A stretch of DNA of 64,000 bases from Actinobacteria bacterium OK074 (GTDB taxonomy: Bacteria > Actinomycetota > Actinomycetes > Streptomycetales > Streptomycetaceae), in assembly GCA_001298575.1 (NCBI GenBank), contig LJCV01000198.1, positions 19,929 through 83,928 of the forward strand, written 5' to 3'. Below, in pieces: positions 8,596 to 17,560 of the stretch. The notes below the pieces were generated by a model. It searched no databases. It saw nothing but the letters and a program-made list of their open reading frames with translations, and was not told the origin of the DNA. Both the position numbers and the translations under genes were made by a program. Positions within the stretch are counted from its first letter, which is position 1; every line of letters starts with the position of its first letter.

Positions 8596-11500
8596 TCAGG
8601 ACAGATCCGTCACCGGAATCTGTACGCTCACCGCCTCCCCGGTGCGCGGGTCCACCGTCAGCCCGCGCCCGGGCCGGTGGCCGCGCAGCAGTGCGTGGGT
8701 CAGGCGGACGCCGATGATGTCGCCCTCCATGAGGGTGCCCGGAGCCAGCAGCAGGCCCTTGCGGTGGCGTTTGATGGCGCTGAGCCAGCCCATCGCGCCC
8801 GCCATGGTCTCCGCGGTGGCGGCGGCGACCACGCCGGTGGCCCGGTCGCGGCCGGAGGTGACCAGTTCCCGCAGGTCGAGGTCGATGGCGGGCATGACCA
8901 GCAGGTCGGCGTCGTCCACGACGACCACGCGGGGGCCGCCGTCCGCCCCGAGGGCCTCGGCGAGCTCCTTGGAGGTGGGCGTCGTCGAGGTGAGCAGCCG
9001 GACGCCGGGGTGGCCGCCGAGGGCGCGCAGGGGCGACTCGCGCGGTGCGAGGACGACCAGGCGGGTGCCGGAGGCGAGCAGCGAGACCGCGAGGGACGCC
9101 AGCGTCGTACTGCGGCCGGAGCCGGGCGGTCCGGCGACGACGAACGTCGGCGAGGCGCCCGCGAAGTCCACGCCCACGGGTGAGACGTCGTCGCCGCCCA
9201 GGCCCAGCAGTCCCCACAGGGGGCGGCGGAACTCCTCGCGCACCTTGTCGTACGCCTCGGCGAAGTCGACCTTCGCGGGGAGGGTGCCGATGCGGGCGGG
9301 CCGGAGCTCGTCGGGCAGTCCGGCGTCGCGGCGGGCGGCCTCGGCGCCGATGGTGCGCAGGGCTTCGGCCTGGTCCTGGCCGGAGGTGCCGGGGGCGAGC
9401 AACGCGACCTGGATCTCGGTGCCTTCGGTGGTCCAGCCCTGGCCGGGGCGGATGGTGTCGGGCAGTTCGCGGGGGCGCTTGCCGACGACGTGGTAGTCGG
9501 TGCGGTCGTTGAGGCGCAGCAGCAGTTTGTTGTCGTTGAGGGCGGTGCTGCGGCCGGACAGCAGGGCCCGTTCGGAGGTGGCGACGACGTGCAGGCCCGC
9601 TCCGGCGCCCTCCCGCAGCAGCCGGTTGACCTGGTCCATCTGGCGACCGCCGTTGTGTTCGGCGATGCGGTCGACGAGCGCGTCCCAGCCGTCGACGAAG
9701 AGCACGACGTGCGCGGGCCGGGCACCCGCGGGCACGATCTCGCGCAGTTCGGTGAGGTTGCTCGCGTGGTGCCGGGTCAACAGCTCCTGGCGGCGCCCGA
9801 GTTCGGCGTCCAGCCGGGCCAGCAGCCGTTCCAGCCGTTCGGTGTCGCCGCGCGGCACGACGGCACCGCAGTGCGGCAGGACCCCGAGGGCGGTCAGGGC
9901 ACCGCCCGCGTGGTCGATGCCGTACAGGTGGACGTCCTGGGAGCCGTGGCCTCGGGCGAGGGCGCCGGCCATGGTGCGCAGGACCTGGGAGCGGCCGGAG
10001 CGCGGGATGCCGATGACGTAGAGGTGGCCGAAGGTGGCGAGGTCCAACTGGACGGGGAGCTGGGCCTGTTCGGCGGGCAGGTCGGACAACGCCCAGGAGA
10101 CGGGGGCGAGTTGGGCGCCGCCGGGCTTGTCTGGCTGCGGGAGGTCGTCGATGAGGACGGCCTGGCCGAGCGGGGGCAGCCAGGGGCTCGGCTGGGGTGC
10201 GCAGTCGGCGAGTTCGGCGGCCTCGCGCACCGCGTCGACCAGGGCGCCGAGGGCGGTGGGCAGCCCCTCGTCGGCGGCCGGTGCGGCGGGTCCGGTGACC
10301 GGGGTGGGCAGGCCGAGGCCGCGGCCGAGCCGCTGCCAGGTCAGTTCGGCGCCCCACACCTGCGGGGTGTCGTCCGCCGCCTGCGGGGCCCGCGCCGGGG
10401 CCGTGCCCGGCATCGGCGTGCCGGAGTAGGCGGTCTGGAACGGTACGACGGTGCCGTGGCCGAGCCGGGCCAGAGCGCGGCCCGGTGTCTCCGGGGAGAT
10501 GCTGACGGCGTCCTTGATGTCGATGACGTCGGTGCTCTCCCCGGCGTCGGTGACGCGCAGCGCGATGCGCAGGTTGGTGTTGGCGCGGATGTCGGCGCTG
10601 ACCACACCGGCCGGGCGCTGGGTGGCCAGCACGAGGTGGATGCCGAGGGACCGGCCGCGCTGGGCGATGGAGACCAGGCCGGGGATGAAGTCGGGGATCT
10701 CCCGGTAGAGGGTGGCGAACTCGTCGATGACGAGCACGAGCCTTGGTACGGGGGCGAGTTGGGGGTCCCGGCGGCGCATCCCCTGGTATTCGGGCAGGTC
10801 CTTGGCGCCGACGGCGGCCAGGATGTGTTCGCGGCGCACGAGTTCGGCCGCGAGGGAGGTCAGGGCGCGCTGCACGAGGTGGCTGTCGAGGTCGGTGACC
10901 ATGCCGAGGGTGTGCGGGAGCTGGACGCAGTCCTTGAAGGCGCTGCCGCCCTTGTAGTCGACGAGGACGAAGGTGAGTTCGTCGGGCCGGTTGACGGTGG
11001 CGAGGGAGGCCACGAACGTCTGGAGCAGCTCCGACTTGCCGGATCCGGTGGTGCCCGCGACCAGGCCGTGCGGTCCGTCCTTGACGAGGTCGAAGGCGAC
11101 CGGACCGTCGTAACCGGCGCCCAGCAGCAGTTCGGTGGAGGCGGGCCGCCGCTGCCAGCGGGCGGCGATCTCGGCGGCTGTGGGCTCGGGCAGTTCGAGG
11201 AGGTCGAGCAGGCCGATGCGGGTGGGCAGGCCCTCGGCGGCGTCGGGGGTGACGTCGTGCAGGGGCGCGAGCCCGCGGGCGAGCCGTTCGCACCAGGCGG
11301 GTTCGACGAGGTCGGGGCGGATGCCGGGGATGTCGGGCCGTCCGGTGCGGCGCAGGGTGAGCCCGCCGTCCTCGTGGCGGACGACGGCGGTGCACTCCTC
11401 GGGCAGGAAGCGTTCCTCCTGGTCGAGGCAGAGCGGGAAGATCCGCACCGCCGGGCCCTCCTTCAGCACCGCGACGATGCCGGGCACGTCGCGCAGGCGG

Positions 11501-13206
11501 CGCGCCCCGTCCATCACGACGAGCACGTCCGGCTCGCTGAGCAGGGCCTTGCTCATGGTGGATTCGGCGGCCCGCCGGCGGGTGCGCAGCGTGGAGACGA
11601 GTTCGGCGACGCGGTTGGCGACGGTCTCGGGGTCGTTGCCGATGAGGGTGACGGCGCCGCCCCGGGTGCCGGGCAGGCCGTCGCGGGAGTGCGGCAGCCA
11701 GCGCGCCCAGTCCCAGGAGTCCTCGGACGCCTTGTCGGTGAGGACAACGATGCGCAGGTCGCGCGGGGTGTGCAGGACGGCGGCCTGGGCGGTCAGCCAG
11801 CGGGCCAGGGCCCGCACGGAGCCGCTCTCGCCGGCCAGCCCGACCACGCCGCAGTCGACCAGGCCGACGTTGACGGGCGCGTCCGGGATGGTCCAGTGCA
11901 CGGCGGTGTGGTTGTCCTCGCGTGCCGCGTCGTCGATGTTCAGCAGGGACGGCTGGGCGGCGGTGCCCAGGCGCAGCGAGAGGTGGTCCGGGTCGCCACG
12001 GCGGCGTTCCCACAGGCGGCGGCCGGGGCCGACGGCCCACAGTCCGGCGAGCGCCGGGTCGGGTGCGCTGTCGGTGCGCAGCCGCTGCTCGGTGTGGACC
12101 TTCTCGCGCACATCCGCTTCGAGCGAGGCGCGGCGCTGCCGGTAGACGCGGGACTTCTCCTCGTAGTCCTTGCGGGCCGCGCGGCGCCCGCTGACGTGGT
12201 TCGCCGCGATGAGCAGCGGCGAGAGGAGCATGAACAGCATGTAGTAGTACGAGTTCCAGATGAGCATCATGCCGACGCCCATGGCCATCGGGGCGACGGC
12301 CACCAGCAGCGGGATGGGCCGGCGCGCGGGCGGCTCGGGCGGTCCCGGCAGCCGGAACCGCTCGGGCACCAGGTGCGGGAGGATGCGCGGCGGCCGGTTG
12401 TAGTCGAGGCCGCCCCCGCCCTCGGAGGGGACGACCGCCGCGTCGCGCCGGGTGGGCTCGGCGATCCGCAACAGGTGCTCCCCCACGGCCAGTTCGGCGC
12501 CGAGCGGCCAGAGTGCCCAGCCGTCGGGCAGGTCCGCGGGCTCGACGGCGTCCTCGGCCGCCTCCGCCGCTTCCTCCTCGTCCTGCTCGACGAGGGGCAG
12601 CAGCGGCGTGTTGGGCCGCCCCCGGTGCTCGGGCGGCTCGGGCACGGACAGCCGTACGGGGCCGTCGTGTTCGGTGCCGCTGCCGCTGCCGTGCCCGGTT
12701 TCGTGCTCGGCGAGTTCGACGAGGGCGGATCCGTCGGGGCGTACGGTCACGCGGACGCCGTCCGCGGGCATGCCGCGCCCTTCGAGCGGTACGGCGGCGT
12801 CCTGGAGCGGGCCGATGCCGTGGGTGCCGAGGCCGAGTTGGTACACGCGCCCGGCGTCCGGGCCGCCCACCACCTGGAGTTCGACCACCGGGGTGTGGTC
12901 CGCGCCGCGCGGCTGTGGCATGGCGGCGCGCTCGGGGCCGTAGGCGACGGCGGCCCTCGGGGCGGGTGCGCCGAGGCCGACGATGCTGCCGTCCATGAGG
13001 GGGCTGGCGGCCAACTCGGTGCCGGGGGCGAGGGGTTCGCCGTCGAGGTAGCAGTCGGGGGCGGCCGGAGCGGGGCCGTCGCCCGCGCGGACCCCGGCCA
13101 GGTGTGCGGCGACGTCCTGCACCGGGGTGGTGCCGGCCGCGCTGAGCAGGACGTCCTGGCGGGAGGCGGGGTCGCCGTCGGAGATGGTGGTGACGAGGAG
13201 TTTCAT
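8596..13206 (-). CDS. eccC: FHA-containing FtsK/SpoIIIE ATPase of type VII secretion (EssC/EccC-like)
   Basis: The 1536-aa protein is the probable motor of a type VII secretion-like system. In order: a small N-terminal beta-rich domain (1-90), an FHA-like segment (about 107-170, GGPDAGRVYQLGLGTHGIG), the linker GGGLDYNRPPRI typical of EssC/EccC proteins, two adjacent membrane helices (about 295-340), then three FtsK/SpoIIIE modules. Module 1 has an intact Walker A GTTGSGKS (718-725) and VLVIDEFATLY. Module 2 is degenerate (IPRSGRS near 1067). Module 3 has GPPGSGRS (1359-1366), with Arg replacing the catalytic Lys. An active first and degenerate later modules is the known type VII pattern. The N-terminal FHA resembles Firmicute EssC more than mycobacterial EccC. 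It is last in an operon after a sigma factor and a membrane protein. Confidence 0.88.
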   Translation of the reverse strand: MKLLVTTISDGDPASRQDVLLSAAGTTPVQDVAAHLAGVRAGDGPAPAAPDCYLDGEPLAPGTELAASPLMDGSIVGLGAPAPRAAVAYGPERAAMPQPRGADHTPVVELQVVGGPDAGRVYQLGLGTHGIGPLQDAAVPLEGRGMPADGVRVTVRPDGSALVELAEHETGHGSGSGTEHDGPVRLSVPEPPEHRGRPNTPLLPLVEQDEEEAAEAAEDAVEPADLPDGWALWPLGAELAVGEHLLRIAEPTRRDAAVVPSEGGGGLDYNRPPRILPHLVPERFRLPGPPEPPARRPIPLLVAVAPMAMGVGMMLIWNSYYYMLFMLLSPLLIAANHVSGRRAARKDYEEKSRVYRQRRASLEADVREKVHTEQRLRTDSAPDPALAGLWAVGPGRRLWERRRGDPDHLSLRLGTAAQPSLLNIDDAAREDNHTAVHWTIPDAPVNVGLVDCGVVGLAGESGSVRALARWLTAQAAVLHTPRDLRIVVLTDKASEDSWDWARWLPHSRDGLPGTRGGAVTLIGNDPETVANRVAELVSTLRTRRRAAESTMSKALLSEPDVLVVMDGARRLRDVPGIVAVLKEGPAVRIFPLCLDQEERFLPEECTAVVRHEDGGLTLRRTGRPDIPGIRPDLVEPAWCERLARGLAPLHDVTPDAAEGLPTRIGLLDLLELPEPTAAEIAARWQRRPASTELLLGAGYDGPVAFDLVKDGPHGLVAGTTGSGKSELLQTFVASLATVNRPDELTFVLVDYKGGSAFKDCVQLPHTLGMVTDLDSHLVQRALTSLAAELVRREHILAAVGAKDLPEYQGMRRRDPQLAPVPRLVLVIDEFATLYREIPDFIPGLVSIAQRGRSLGIHLVLATQRPAGVVSADIRANTNLRIALRVTDAGESTDVIDIKDAVSISPETPGRALARLGHGTVVPFQTAYSGTPMPGTAPARAPQAADDTPQVWGAELTWQRLGRGLGLPTPVTGPAAPAADEGLPTALGALVDAVREAAELADCAPQPSPWLPPLGQAVLIDDLPQPDKPGGAQLAPVSWALSDLPAEQAQLPVQLDLATFGHLYVIGIPRSGRSQVLRTMAGALARGHGSQDVHLYGIDHAGGALTALGVLPHCGAVVPRGDTERLERLLARLDAELGRRQELLTRHHASNLTELREIVPAGARPAHVVLFVDGWDALVDRIAEHNGGRQMDQVNRLLREGAGAGLHVVATSERALLSGRSTALNDNKLLLRLNDRTDYHVVGKRPRELPDTIRPGQGWTTEGTEIQVALLAPGTSGQDQAEALRTIGAEAARRDAGLPDELRPARIGTLPAKVDFAEAYDKVREEFRRPLWGLLGLGGDDVSPVGVDFAGASPTFVVAGPPGSGRSTTLASLAVSLLASGTRLVVLAPRESPLRALGGHPGVRLLTSTTPTSKELAEALGADGGPRVVVVDDADLLVMPAIDLDLRELVTSGRDRATGVVAAATAETMAGAMGWLSAIKRHRKGLLLAPGTLMEGDIIGVRLTHALLRGHRPGRGLTVDPRTGEAVSVQIPVTDLS

Positions 13207-13216
13207 CGGTGGGTGG

Positions 13217-14449
13217 TTATCCCTCTGACCCGGTGGAGGAGGCCGCCGTGGGGCGCTCCCCCGCGGTGGCCGGTTCGGACAGCAGGTCGGGGCCGGTGGC
13301 CGCGCGGGCCGCGGCGGGTACGGGTTCGGGCGCCGACCGGCTTGGTTCTTCGGGCAGTTCGGGCGGCCGTGGGGACTGCCCGCGCTGCGGTACCGGCCGG
13401 TCGGCGGTCGTGCGGCGGCTACGGCGGCGGTCGGCGCGGACCGCGGCGGCGACGGCCCGGCCGAGCGGTCCCGAGTCGGCGTCCAGGCCGAGTTCGGGTG
13501 CGGTGACCCTGCCGCGGCCGTCGACCCGCAGGGCCCAGCTGTGGGCCGCGGCCCGGCCGTCGACGAGGCAGACGACGGCGGCGGAGGCGGTCAACCCGGC
13601 CAGGCGGCGGGCCTGTTCGACGGTGGGGGCGGCGCAGACCACCGCCTCGACGGTCGCGGTGCCGCCGAGGTCGTCCGGCTCCCCTGCGGGGCTCCGCTCC
13701 AGCCGCCGCAGGACGGCGTCGAGCCGTGGGCCGTGGTGGCCCGGGTGCACGCCGTCCGCCACGGTGACGTGAACTCCACTGCCGGGCCGGTCGAGTTGGG
13801 CGGCGAGCGCCTGCAACAGCCGCAGCCGGGCGGCCTGGTCGCCCTCGACGGTGACCAGGCGCGGTCCGGCGGCCAGGTCGAGGTGGACGCAGGCGCCGTC
13901 CGCCATGCCGACGGCGACGGGCAGCGGCCGGGCACGGTGGCTCAACCGGGGTGCGGCCTCGGGCAGTTCGCCGTCCCCGCCGAGGGCCAGCGTCCATGCC
14001 TGCGGTCCGCTCCCGGTGCCGTTCTCCCAGGGTGCGAGCGGTTCGGGCAGCCGGCGCGCGGCGATCTGGACGGTGGCCGACGCGGCCGTCAGCCGTAGCG
14101 CGTACGGCACGGCGCCGGGCGCCTCGCCGAGGGCCCCCGCGGCGGCGTCCAGCAGCCGCCGTACGAGCAGACCGGTGCGCGGCTCGGCGAGTTGGCGGCC
14201 CAGGGCCCGTACCCCGCGGCGGTGGCGGCGGGGGGCGCGCAGCGGTTCGCCGAAGGCCCGCCGGGTCAGGGCCGCTTCCCGGGCGATACGGCGTCGGCAG
14301 CGCCGCCACCCGCCGAGCCGCTTGACGAGGTGGCGCACGAGCAGGAAGAGCAGCAGCAGGACGACCGCGGCGACCAGGACGCCGGTGAGCAGCGAGTCGT
14401 CGGGCCTGCCCACGGCGAGCGAACCGCCGTGGGGCGCAGGGGTGTTCAC
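13217..14449 (-). CDS. One-pass membrane protein of the type VII-like operon
   Basis: The 410-aa protein starts at a GTG whose GTGA overlaps the stop of the sigma-factor gene, and it ends 10 bases before the secretion ATPase, so the three are tightly coupled. One strong membrane helix (about residues 22-42, GVLVAAVVLLLLFLLVRHLV) is followed by a basic stretch and a long Arg/Ala-rich cytoplasmic region. No catalytic motif or known family is recognised. By position it could fill the structural role of EccE or EssB, but it lacks their recognisable sequence. The Pro/Arg-rich C-terminus looks disordered. Confidence 0.7.
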   Translation of the reverse strand: MNTPAPHGGSLAVGRPDDSLLTGVLVAAVVLLLLFLLVRHLVKRLGGWRRCRRRIAREAALTRRAFGEPLRAPRRHRRGVRALGRQLAEPRTGLLVRRLLDAAAGALGEAPGAVPYALRLTAASATVQIAARRLPEPLAPWENGTGSGPQAWTLALGGDGELPEAAPRLSHRARPLPVAVGMADGACVHLDLAAGPRLVTVEGDQAARLRLLQALAAQLDRPGSGVHVTVADGVHPGHHGPRLDAVLRRLERSPAGEPDDLGGTATVEAVVCAAPTVEQARRLAGLTASAAVVCLVDGRAAAHSWALRVDGRGRVTAPELGLDADSGPLGRAVAAAVRADRRRSRRTTADRPVPQRGQSPRPPELPEEPSRSAPEPVPAAARAATGPDLLSEPATAGERPTAASSTGSEG

Positions 14450-15024
14450 GCCGCCGCCGTGAAGTGGTGGCGGGGGTGGCGGCGGCGCAGTTCCCTGAGC
14501 GCGTTGTGGGTGCGGGACTTGACGGTGCCCGGGGGTATGCCGAGGGCGTGGGCGGCGTCGGGGCCGGTGCAGCCGAGGATGTAGACGTAGAAGAGGACCT
14601 CGCGGTGCGGCCGGGACAGCCGGGACAACGCGTGGACGAGGAAGCGGCGTTCGTCGGCCTCGCGCATCGGGTCGACGGGCTCGGGGTGCGTCTCCAGCGA
14701 GTGTTCGTGGTGGACCTCGGGGCGCGCCTGTTCGCGGCGGGCCCAGTCGATCACGAGGTTGTGCGCGACCCGGAAGAGCCAGGCGCGGGAGGGGGTCCAG
14801 CCCGGCGGCTGGTCGGGGATGCTCGTCCAGGCCCGCACCAGCGTCTCCTGGACGAAGTCCTCCACGCGCTGGCGGTCGCCGCGCAGCAGGCCGGACACGT
14901 AGCGCATGAGGGGGCCGTGGTGCTCCTCGTAGAGCTTGCGGACGGAGCCGTCACGGGAGAGAGCGGTCTCACCGGACGTGGGCGCGGTTCCCGCCTGGCA
15001 AGAGCGAGTTCTGGACGTTCTCAT
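14446..15024 (-). CDS. SigE-family ECF RNA polymerase sigma factor
   Basis: The 192-aa protein carries sigma region 2 (about 25-95, with VEDFVQETLVRAW and WLFRVAHNLVIDW) and region 4 (about 130-185, with the helix-turn-helix HALGIPPGTVKSRTHNALREL). It is the first gene of the leftward operon leading into the one-pass membrane protein and the FtsK/EssC-type ATPase. No anti-sigma gene is adjacent, although the coupled membrane protein could be tested as one. The ATG at 15024 has GAGGGAA upstream. It presumably directs transcription of this secretion island; that is inference from position. Confidence 0.9.
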   Translation of the reverse strand: MRTSRTRSCQAGTAPTSGETALSRDGSVRKLYEEHHGPLMRYVSGLLRGDRQRVEDFVQETLVRAWTSIPDQPPGWTPSRAWLFRVAHNLVIDWARREQARPEVHHEHSLETHPEPVDPMREADERRFLVHALSRLSRPHREVLFYVYILGCTGPDAAHALGIPPGTVKSRTHNALRELRRRHPRHHFTAAA

Positions 15025-15162
15025 GTGGTGGTTCCCTCAGACCGGCGTCGGTGTCCGCAGCCGGTTGGGTCGGAGGCCGCGCAGGCGGCACGGGTGGGGG
15101 ATGACACACGGGTACCCGGTGACCGCTTCCGGTGCGGGTGGCCGGGCGGTCGCTGGGTTGCG

Positions 15163-15190
15163 AGTTTATGAGCGTCGTTGGATGTTTCAA
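15163..15190 (-). promoter_or_regulatory. Housekeeping-type promoter for the sigma-factor operon
   Basis: On the minus strand TTGAAA (15190-15185) and TAAACT (15168-15163) are separated by 16 bases, close to the principal-sigma consensus. This predicts a 5' leader of about 130 bases before the ATG at 15024. A short inverted repeat GTTCT-N5-AGAAC lies just upstream. Confidence 0.5.
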
Positions 15191-15306
15191 GCGTTCTTGA
15201 TGAGAACGTGAGGTTACCGAGCAGGAACCCCAAAAAGCTTTCCACCTGCTGAAACACACCGACCGGGTGGCCGAGAAAACGACAGTCCAGTGGCCGGAAA
15301 TGCCGT

Positions 15307-15336
15307 CGGCCCGGCACCCTCGCGGGTACCGGGCCG
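15307..15336 (-). terminator. Hairpin after the small Esx-like gene pair
   Basis: CGGCCCGG (15307-15314) and CCGGGCCG (15329-15336) form a perfect stem with further CCC/GGG pairing in the loop. It sits 16 bases past the stop of the last gene in the leftward Esx-like operon. Confidence 0.6.
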
Positions 15337-15351
15337 AGCAGTGCGACGACG

Positions 15352-15657
15352 TTACGAACTCTGGCCGATCTTGCTGGAGACTTCGGTGTCCAGATCCTGT
15401 ACGGCCTTGACGATCGCGTCGAACTGGTTGGCGAACTGGGTGATGTTGTCGACCGCCTGGGTCAGCGAGGTGTTGAAGGACTCGTAGGACGTCTGCAACT
15501 GCGGGCTGGAGCGGGGCAGCAGCAGCCCGCCCTCCAGCAGCGTGTTGACGTCGCCCTTCAGGGTGTTCAGCTCGGGCACGATCGTGGAGGTGACGGCGGA
15601 GCGGAGCTGGGACCCCACGTTCGCGACCTCTTCCTCATTGACATTGATCTCGGGCAT
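15352..15657 (-). CDS. Esx-like small helical-hairpin protein, paralogue B
   Basis: The 101-aa protein is a predicted two-helix hairpin, the size and shape of WXG100 proteins, but it lacks W-x-G. Its turn reads LLEGGLLLPRSSPQLQ, and SYESF and QFANQF follow. It is 44% identical without gaps to the neighbouring 99-aa protein, so the two arose by duplication and may form a heterodimer like EsxA/EsxB. ATG 15657 is chosen over ATG 15669 because GAGGAAC lies at the right distance only for the former. It is likely a substrate or co-substrate of the nearby FtsK/EssC-type ATPase. Confidence 0.75.
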   Translation of the reverse strand: MPEINVNEEEVANVGSQLRSAVTSTIVPELNTLKGDVNTLLEGGLLLPRSSPQLQTSYESFNTSLTQAVDNITQFANQFDAIVKAVQDLDTEVSSKIGQSS

Positions 15658-15737
15658 GTCGTTCCTCATCCGTGAGTAAGTGGTTCAAGTCCGGGCGCAG
15701 GCAGGCGGGTTGAGCGGCGGGCGGCGCTCCCGCGGGG

Positions 15738-16037
15738 TCACTTGCCGATCTGGCCGGCGATGTTCGAGTCCAGGTCCAGGACGGCACCGGCGATCGACTG
15801 GAACTGGTCGGCGAAGTTGTTGATGTTGTTCACGAACGTGGTGATGGAGGTCGTGAACTCCTGGTACGACGCCTGGAGTTTGGGGCTGGTCTGGGCGAGC
15901 AGCAGGCCGTCCGCGAGGAGGTTGTCGACGCTCGTCTGCAGCCGTTGCAGTTCGGGCACCAGCGTGCCGCTCACGGCGGTCTTGAGCTTGCCGGCGGTCG
16001 CGGTGACTGCGGCGTTGTCCACCTTGGTGATCGCCAT
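15738..16037 (-). CDS. Esx-like small helical-hairpin protein, paralogue A
   Basis: The 99-aa protein is paralogous to the next gene downstream. Shared signatures are VPEL, LLxxGLLLxxxSPxLQxSYxxF, VxNIxxFAxQF and DLD near the C-terminus. No W-x-G and no C-terminal YxxxD/E secretion signal is present, so it would be an atypical WXG100-superfamily member. GAGAGG lies seven bases before the ATG. The gene follows the 410-aa substrate-like gene by 53 bases and precedes paralogue B by about 80, giving a three-gene operon. Confidence 0.75.
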   Translation of the reverse strand: MAITKVDNAAVTATAGKLKTAVSGTLVPELQRLQTSVDNLLADGLLLAQTSPKLQASYQEFTTSITTFVNNINNFADQFQSIAGAVLDLDSNIAGQIGK

Positions 16038-16090
16038 GGTGAGCCTCTCTTTCGTTCTCGGGGTGCACCGGGTCGTGACCGACCCGGAAG

Positions 16091-17323
16091 TCAGCGCAGG
16101 GTGTTGGGGTCGAGCACACCGAGCGGGGGTTCGGTGCCGGTGGCGTCGTGGAGGGTGATGGAGTCCTTCAGGAACCAGCCGGTCGTGGTGCCGGGAAGGT
16201 TGTTCCAGACCTCCTGGACGACGTTGTTCGCGTCGGCCACCAGGCGCACCCCGCTGGCCTCGATGGTGACGACCTTCAGCACCGAGCCGTCGGGGGCCGC
16301 GTACTCGGTGCGGGTGATCCCGTCCGCCGGGGTGGCCGTGGGGCCCTGCTGGGTGTAACCGCCGCCGGTCGGCGCGCCGTTGCTGGTGACCAGCGGGTTC
16401 TGGACGGTCTCGTAGGCGGGCGGCGCGTCCAGGCTCTGCTGCGGATCGTCCTGCCCCGCCGGGGAGTTGAGGTAGGTGTCCTTGTCCATCCGCAGCTCCC
16501 AGTCGCCGCCGGGTTCCTTGCCCCAGATCTGGAGGGTGTCGCCGTTGGCGTCGGTGACGTACCGCATCTGGTAACCCTCGGCGTATCCGGGCGGGTTGGC
16601 GTCGACGTAGACCTTGTAGGTGGTGCCGTCGGAGCTGTGGATCGTCGTCACGGAGTCGCCGTCGGCCGACAGGGTCTGGGTGGTCTCGGAGTAGGTGAGC
16701 CCGTTGGGGTTGGTGACGGTGGTCGTCGTCTCGACGACGTTGCCCTCGGCGTCCCGCCGGTAGACGAGTTCGGTCTTGGTGCCGTCCGGGGCGACGTCGG
16801 TGTAGCCGGCGACCGGGTCGAGCGGGGTGGGCGTCGGGTGTTCGGTCTGGAAGCGCCTGCCGGAGAGGAGCATCTGCTTCTCGGCGTCGGTGAGGGGTTC
16901 CGTGCGCCCGGTGGCCTGCATGTACTCGTCGAGGAACTCGTCCTCGGCGCGCTGGTGTTCCTGGGCCTGCTCCTCGTTCTGCTGCTGGACCGCGTAGTCC
17001 TGCTGGGAGGCGATCTGCTGCGCGGCACCGGCGGCGATCGAGCCGTCCTGGTCGAAGAACGCCTTGCTCACCTCGTCGAAGGTGTTGCCGAGGTCGGTCA
17101 TCGCCTGCCAGCCGCGTTCGAAGGCGCCCTTCGCCGCGGTGTAGAAGTCGTTCATCGCCTCGGCTGTCTCCGGGCGCGGGCCGATGTCCCCGGCCGAGAA
17201 GCCGCGCGCCTGCTGTTTGAACGTCACGTCCAGTTGGTCGCGCATCGTCCAGATCCGCCGGGCGAGATCGGTCATCAGGTCGTAGTCGATGACGACCGTG
17301 CCGTCACCCTCTCCGTCGGCCAT
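16091..17323 (-). CDS. Type VII-substrate-like protein with helical N-terminus and YD-like C-terminus
   Basis: The 410-aa protein starts at ATG 17323, with GGAGGAG well placed upstream. The first 110 or so residues look like a long helical hairpin resembling WXG100/LXG-type N-termini (IDYDLMTDLARRIWTMRDQL and AKGAFERGWQAMTDLGNTF). A Gln/Glu-rich linker (about 115-145) follows. The rest is beta-rich with repeated DG- and NG-containing turns (APDGTKTELVYRRDAEGNVV, SSDGTTYKVYVD), similar to YD/RHS-like strands and to modules in the giant protein encoded divergently. No enzyme motif is seen. It may be an adaptor or a secreted scaffold for the giant protein. Confidence 0.7.
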   Translation of the reverse strand: MADGEGDGTVVIDYDLMTDLARRIWTMRDQLDVTFKQQARGFSAGDIGPRPETAEAMNDFYTAAKGAFERGWQAMTDLGNTFDEVSKAFFDQDGSIAAGAAQQIASQQDYAVQQQNEEQAQEHQRAEDEFLDEYMQATGRTEPLTDAEKQMLLSGRRFQTEHPTPTPLDPVAGYTDVAPDGTKTELVYRRDAEGNVVETTTTVTNPNGLTYSETTQTLSADGDSVTTIHSSDGTTYKVYVDANPPGYAEGYQMRYVTDANGDTLQIWGKEPGGDWELRMDKDTYLNSPAGQDDPQQSLDAPPAYETVQNPLVTSNGAPTGGGYTQQGPTATPADGITRTEYAAPDGSVLKVVTIEASGVRLVADANNVVQEVWNNLPGTTTGWFLKDSITLHDATGTEPPLGVLDPNTLR

Positions 17324-17560
17324 GAGGCTCCTCCGTTCCACCGCGGGGATCAGATCCGCCCAGTAGACGAAAGCGCGTGCTCAAGGGTTCACAGTTTTTT
17401 CAGGGCCCGTTCCGGGGCCCGGCAGCCGCACGCACCCCATCCTCCTCCCGTGTGAAGTGCGTCACGAAAGTGAACTCCTGCCCCGTACACAGCGTCAGCA
17501 GGGTGCGGCCGTCCGGTCGCAGGCCGTGTGCGGCTGCTTCCGAGAGCCCGGGAGGAACGA

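Noticed and set aside
9490..13506. A long plus-strand frame opposite the secretion ATPase
   Set aside because: It has Gly/Val/Ala/Arg-rich low-complexity sequence and no domain, while the minus strand encodes intact FtsK motifs.
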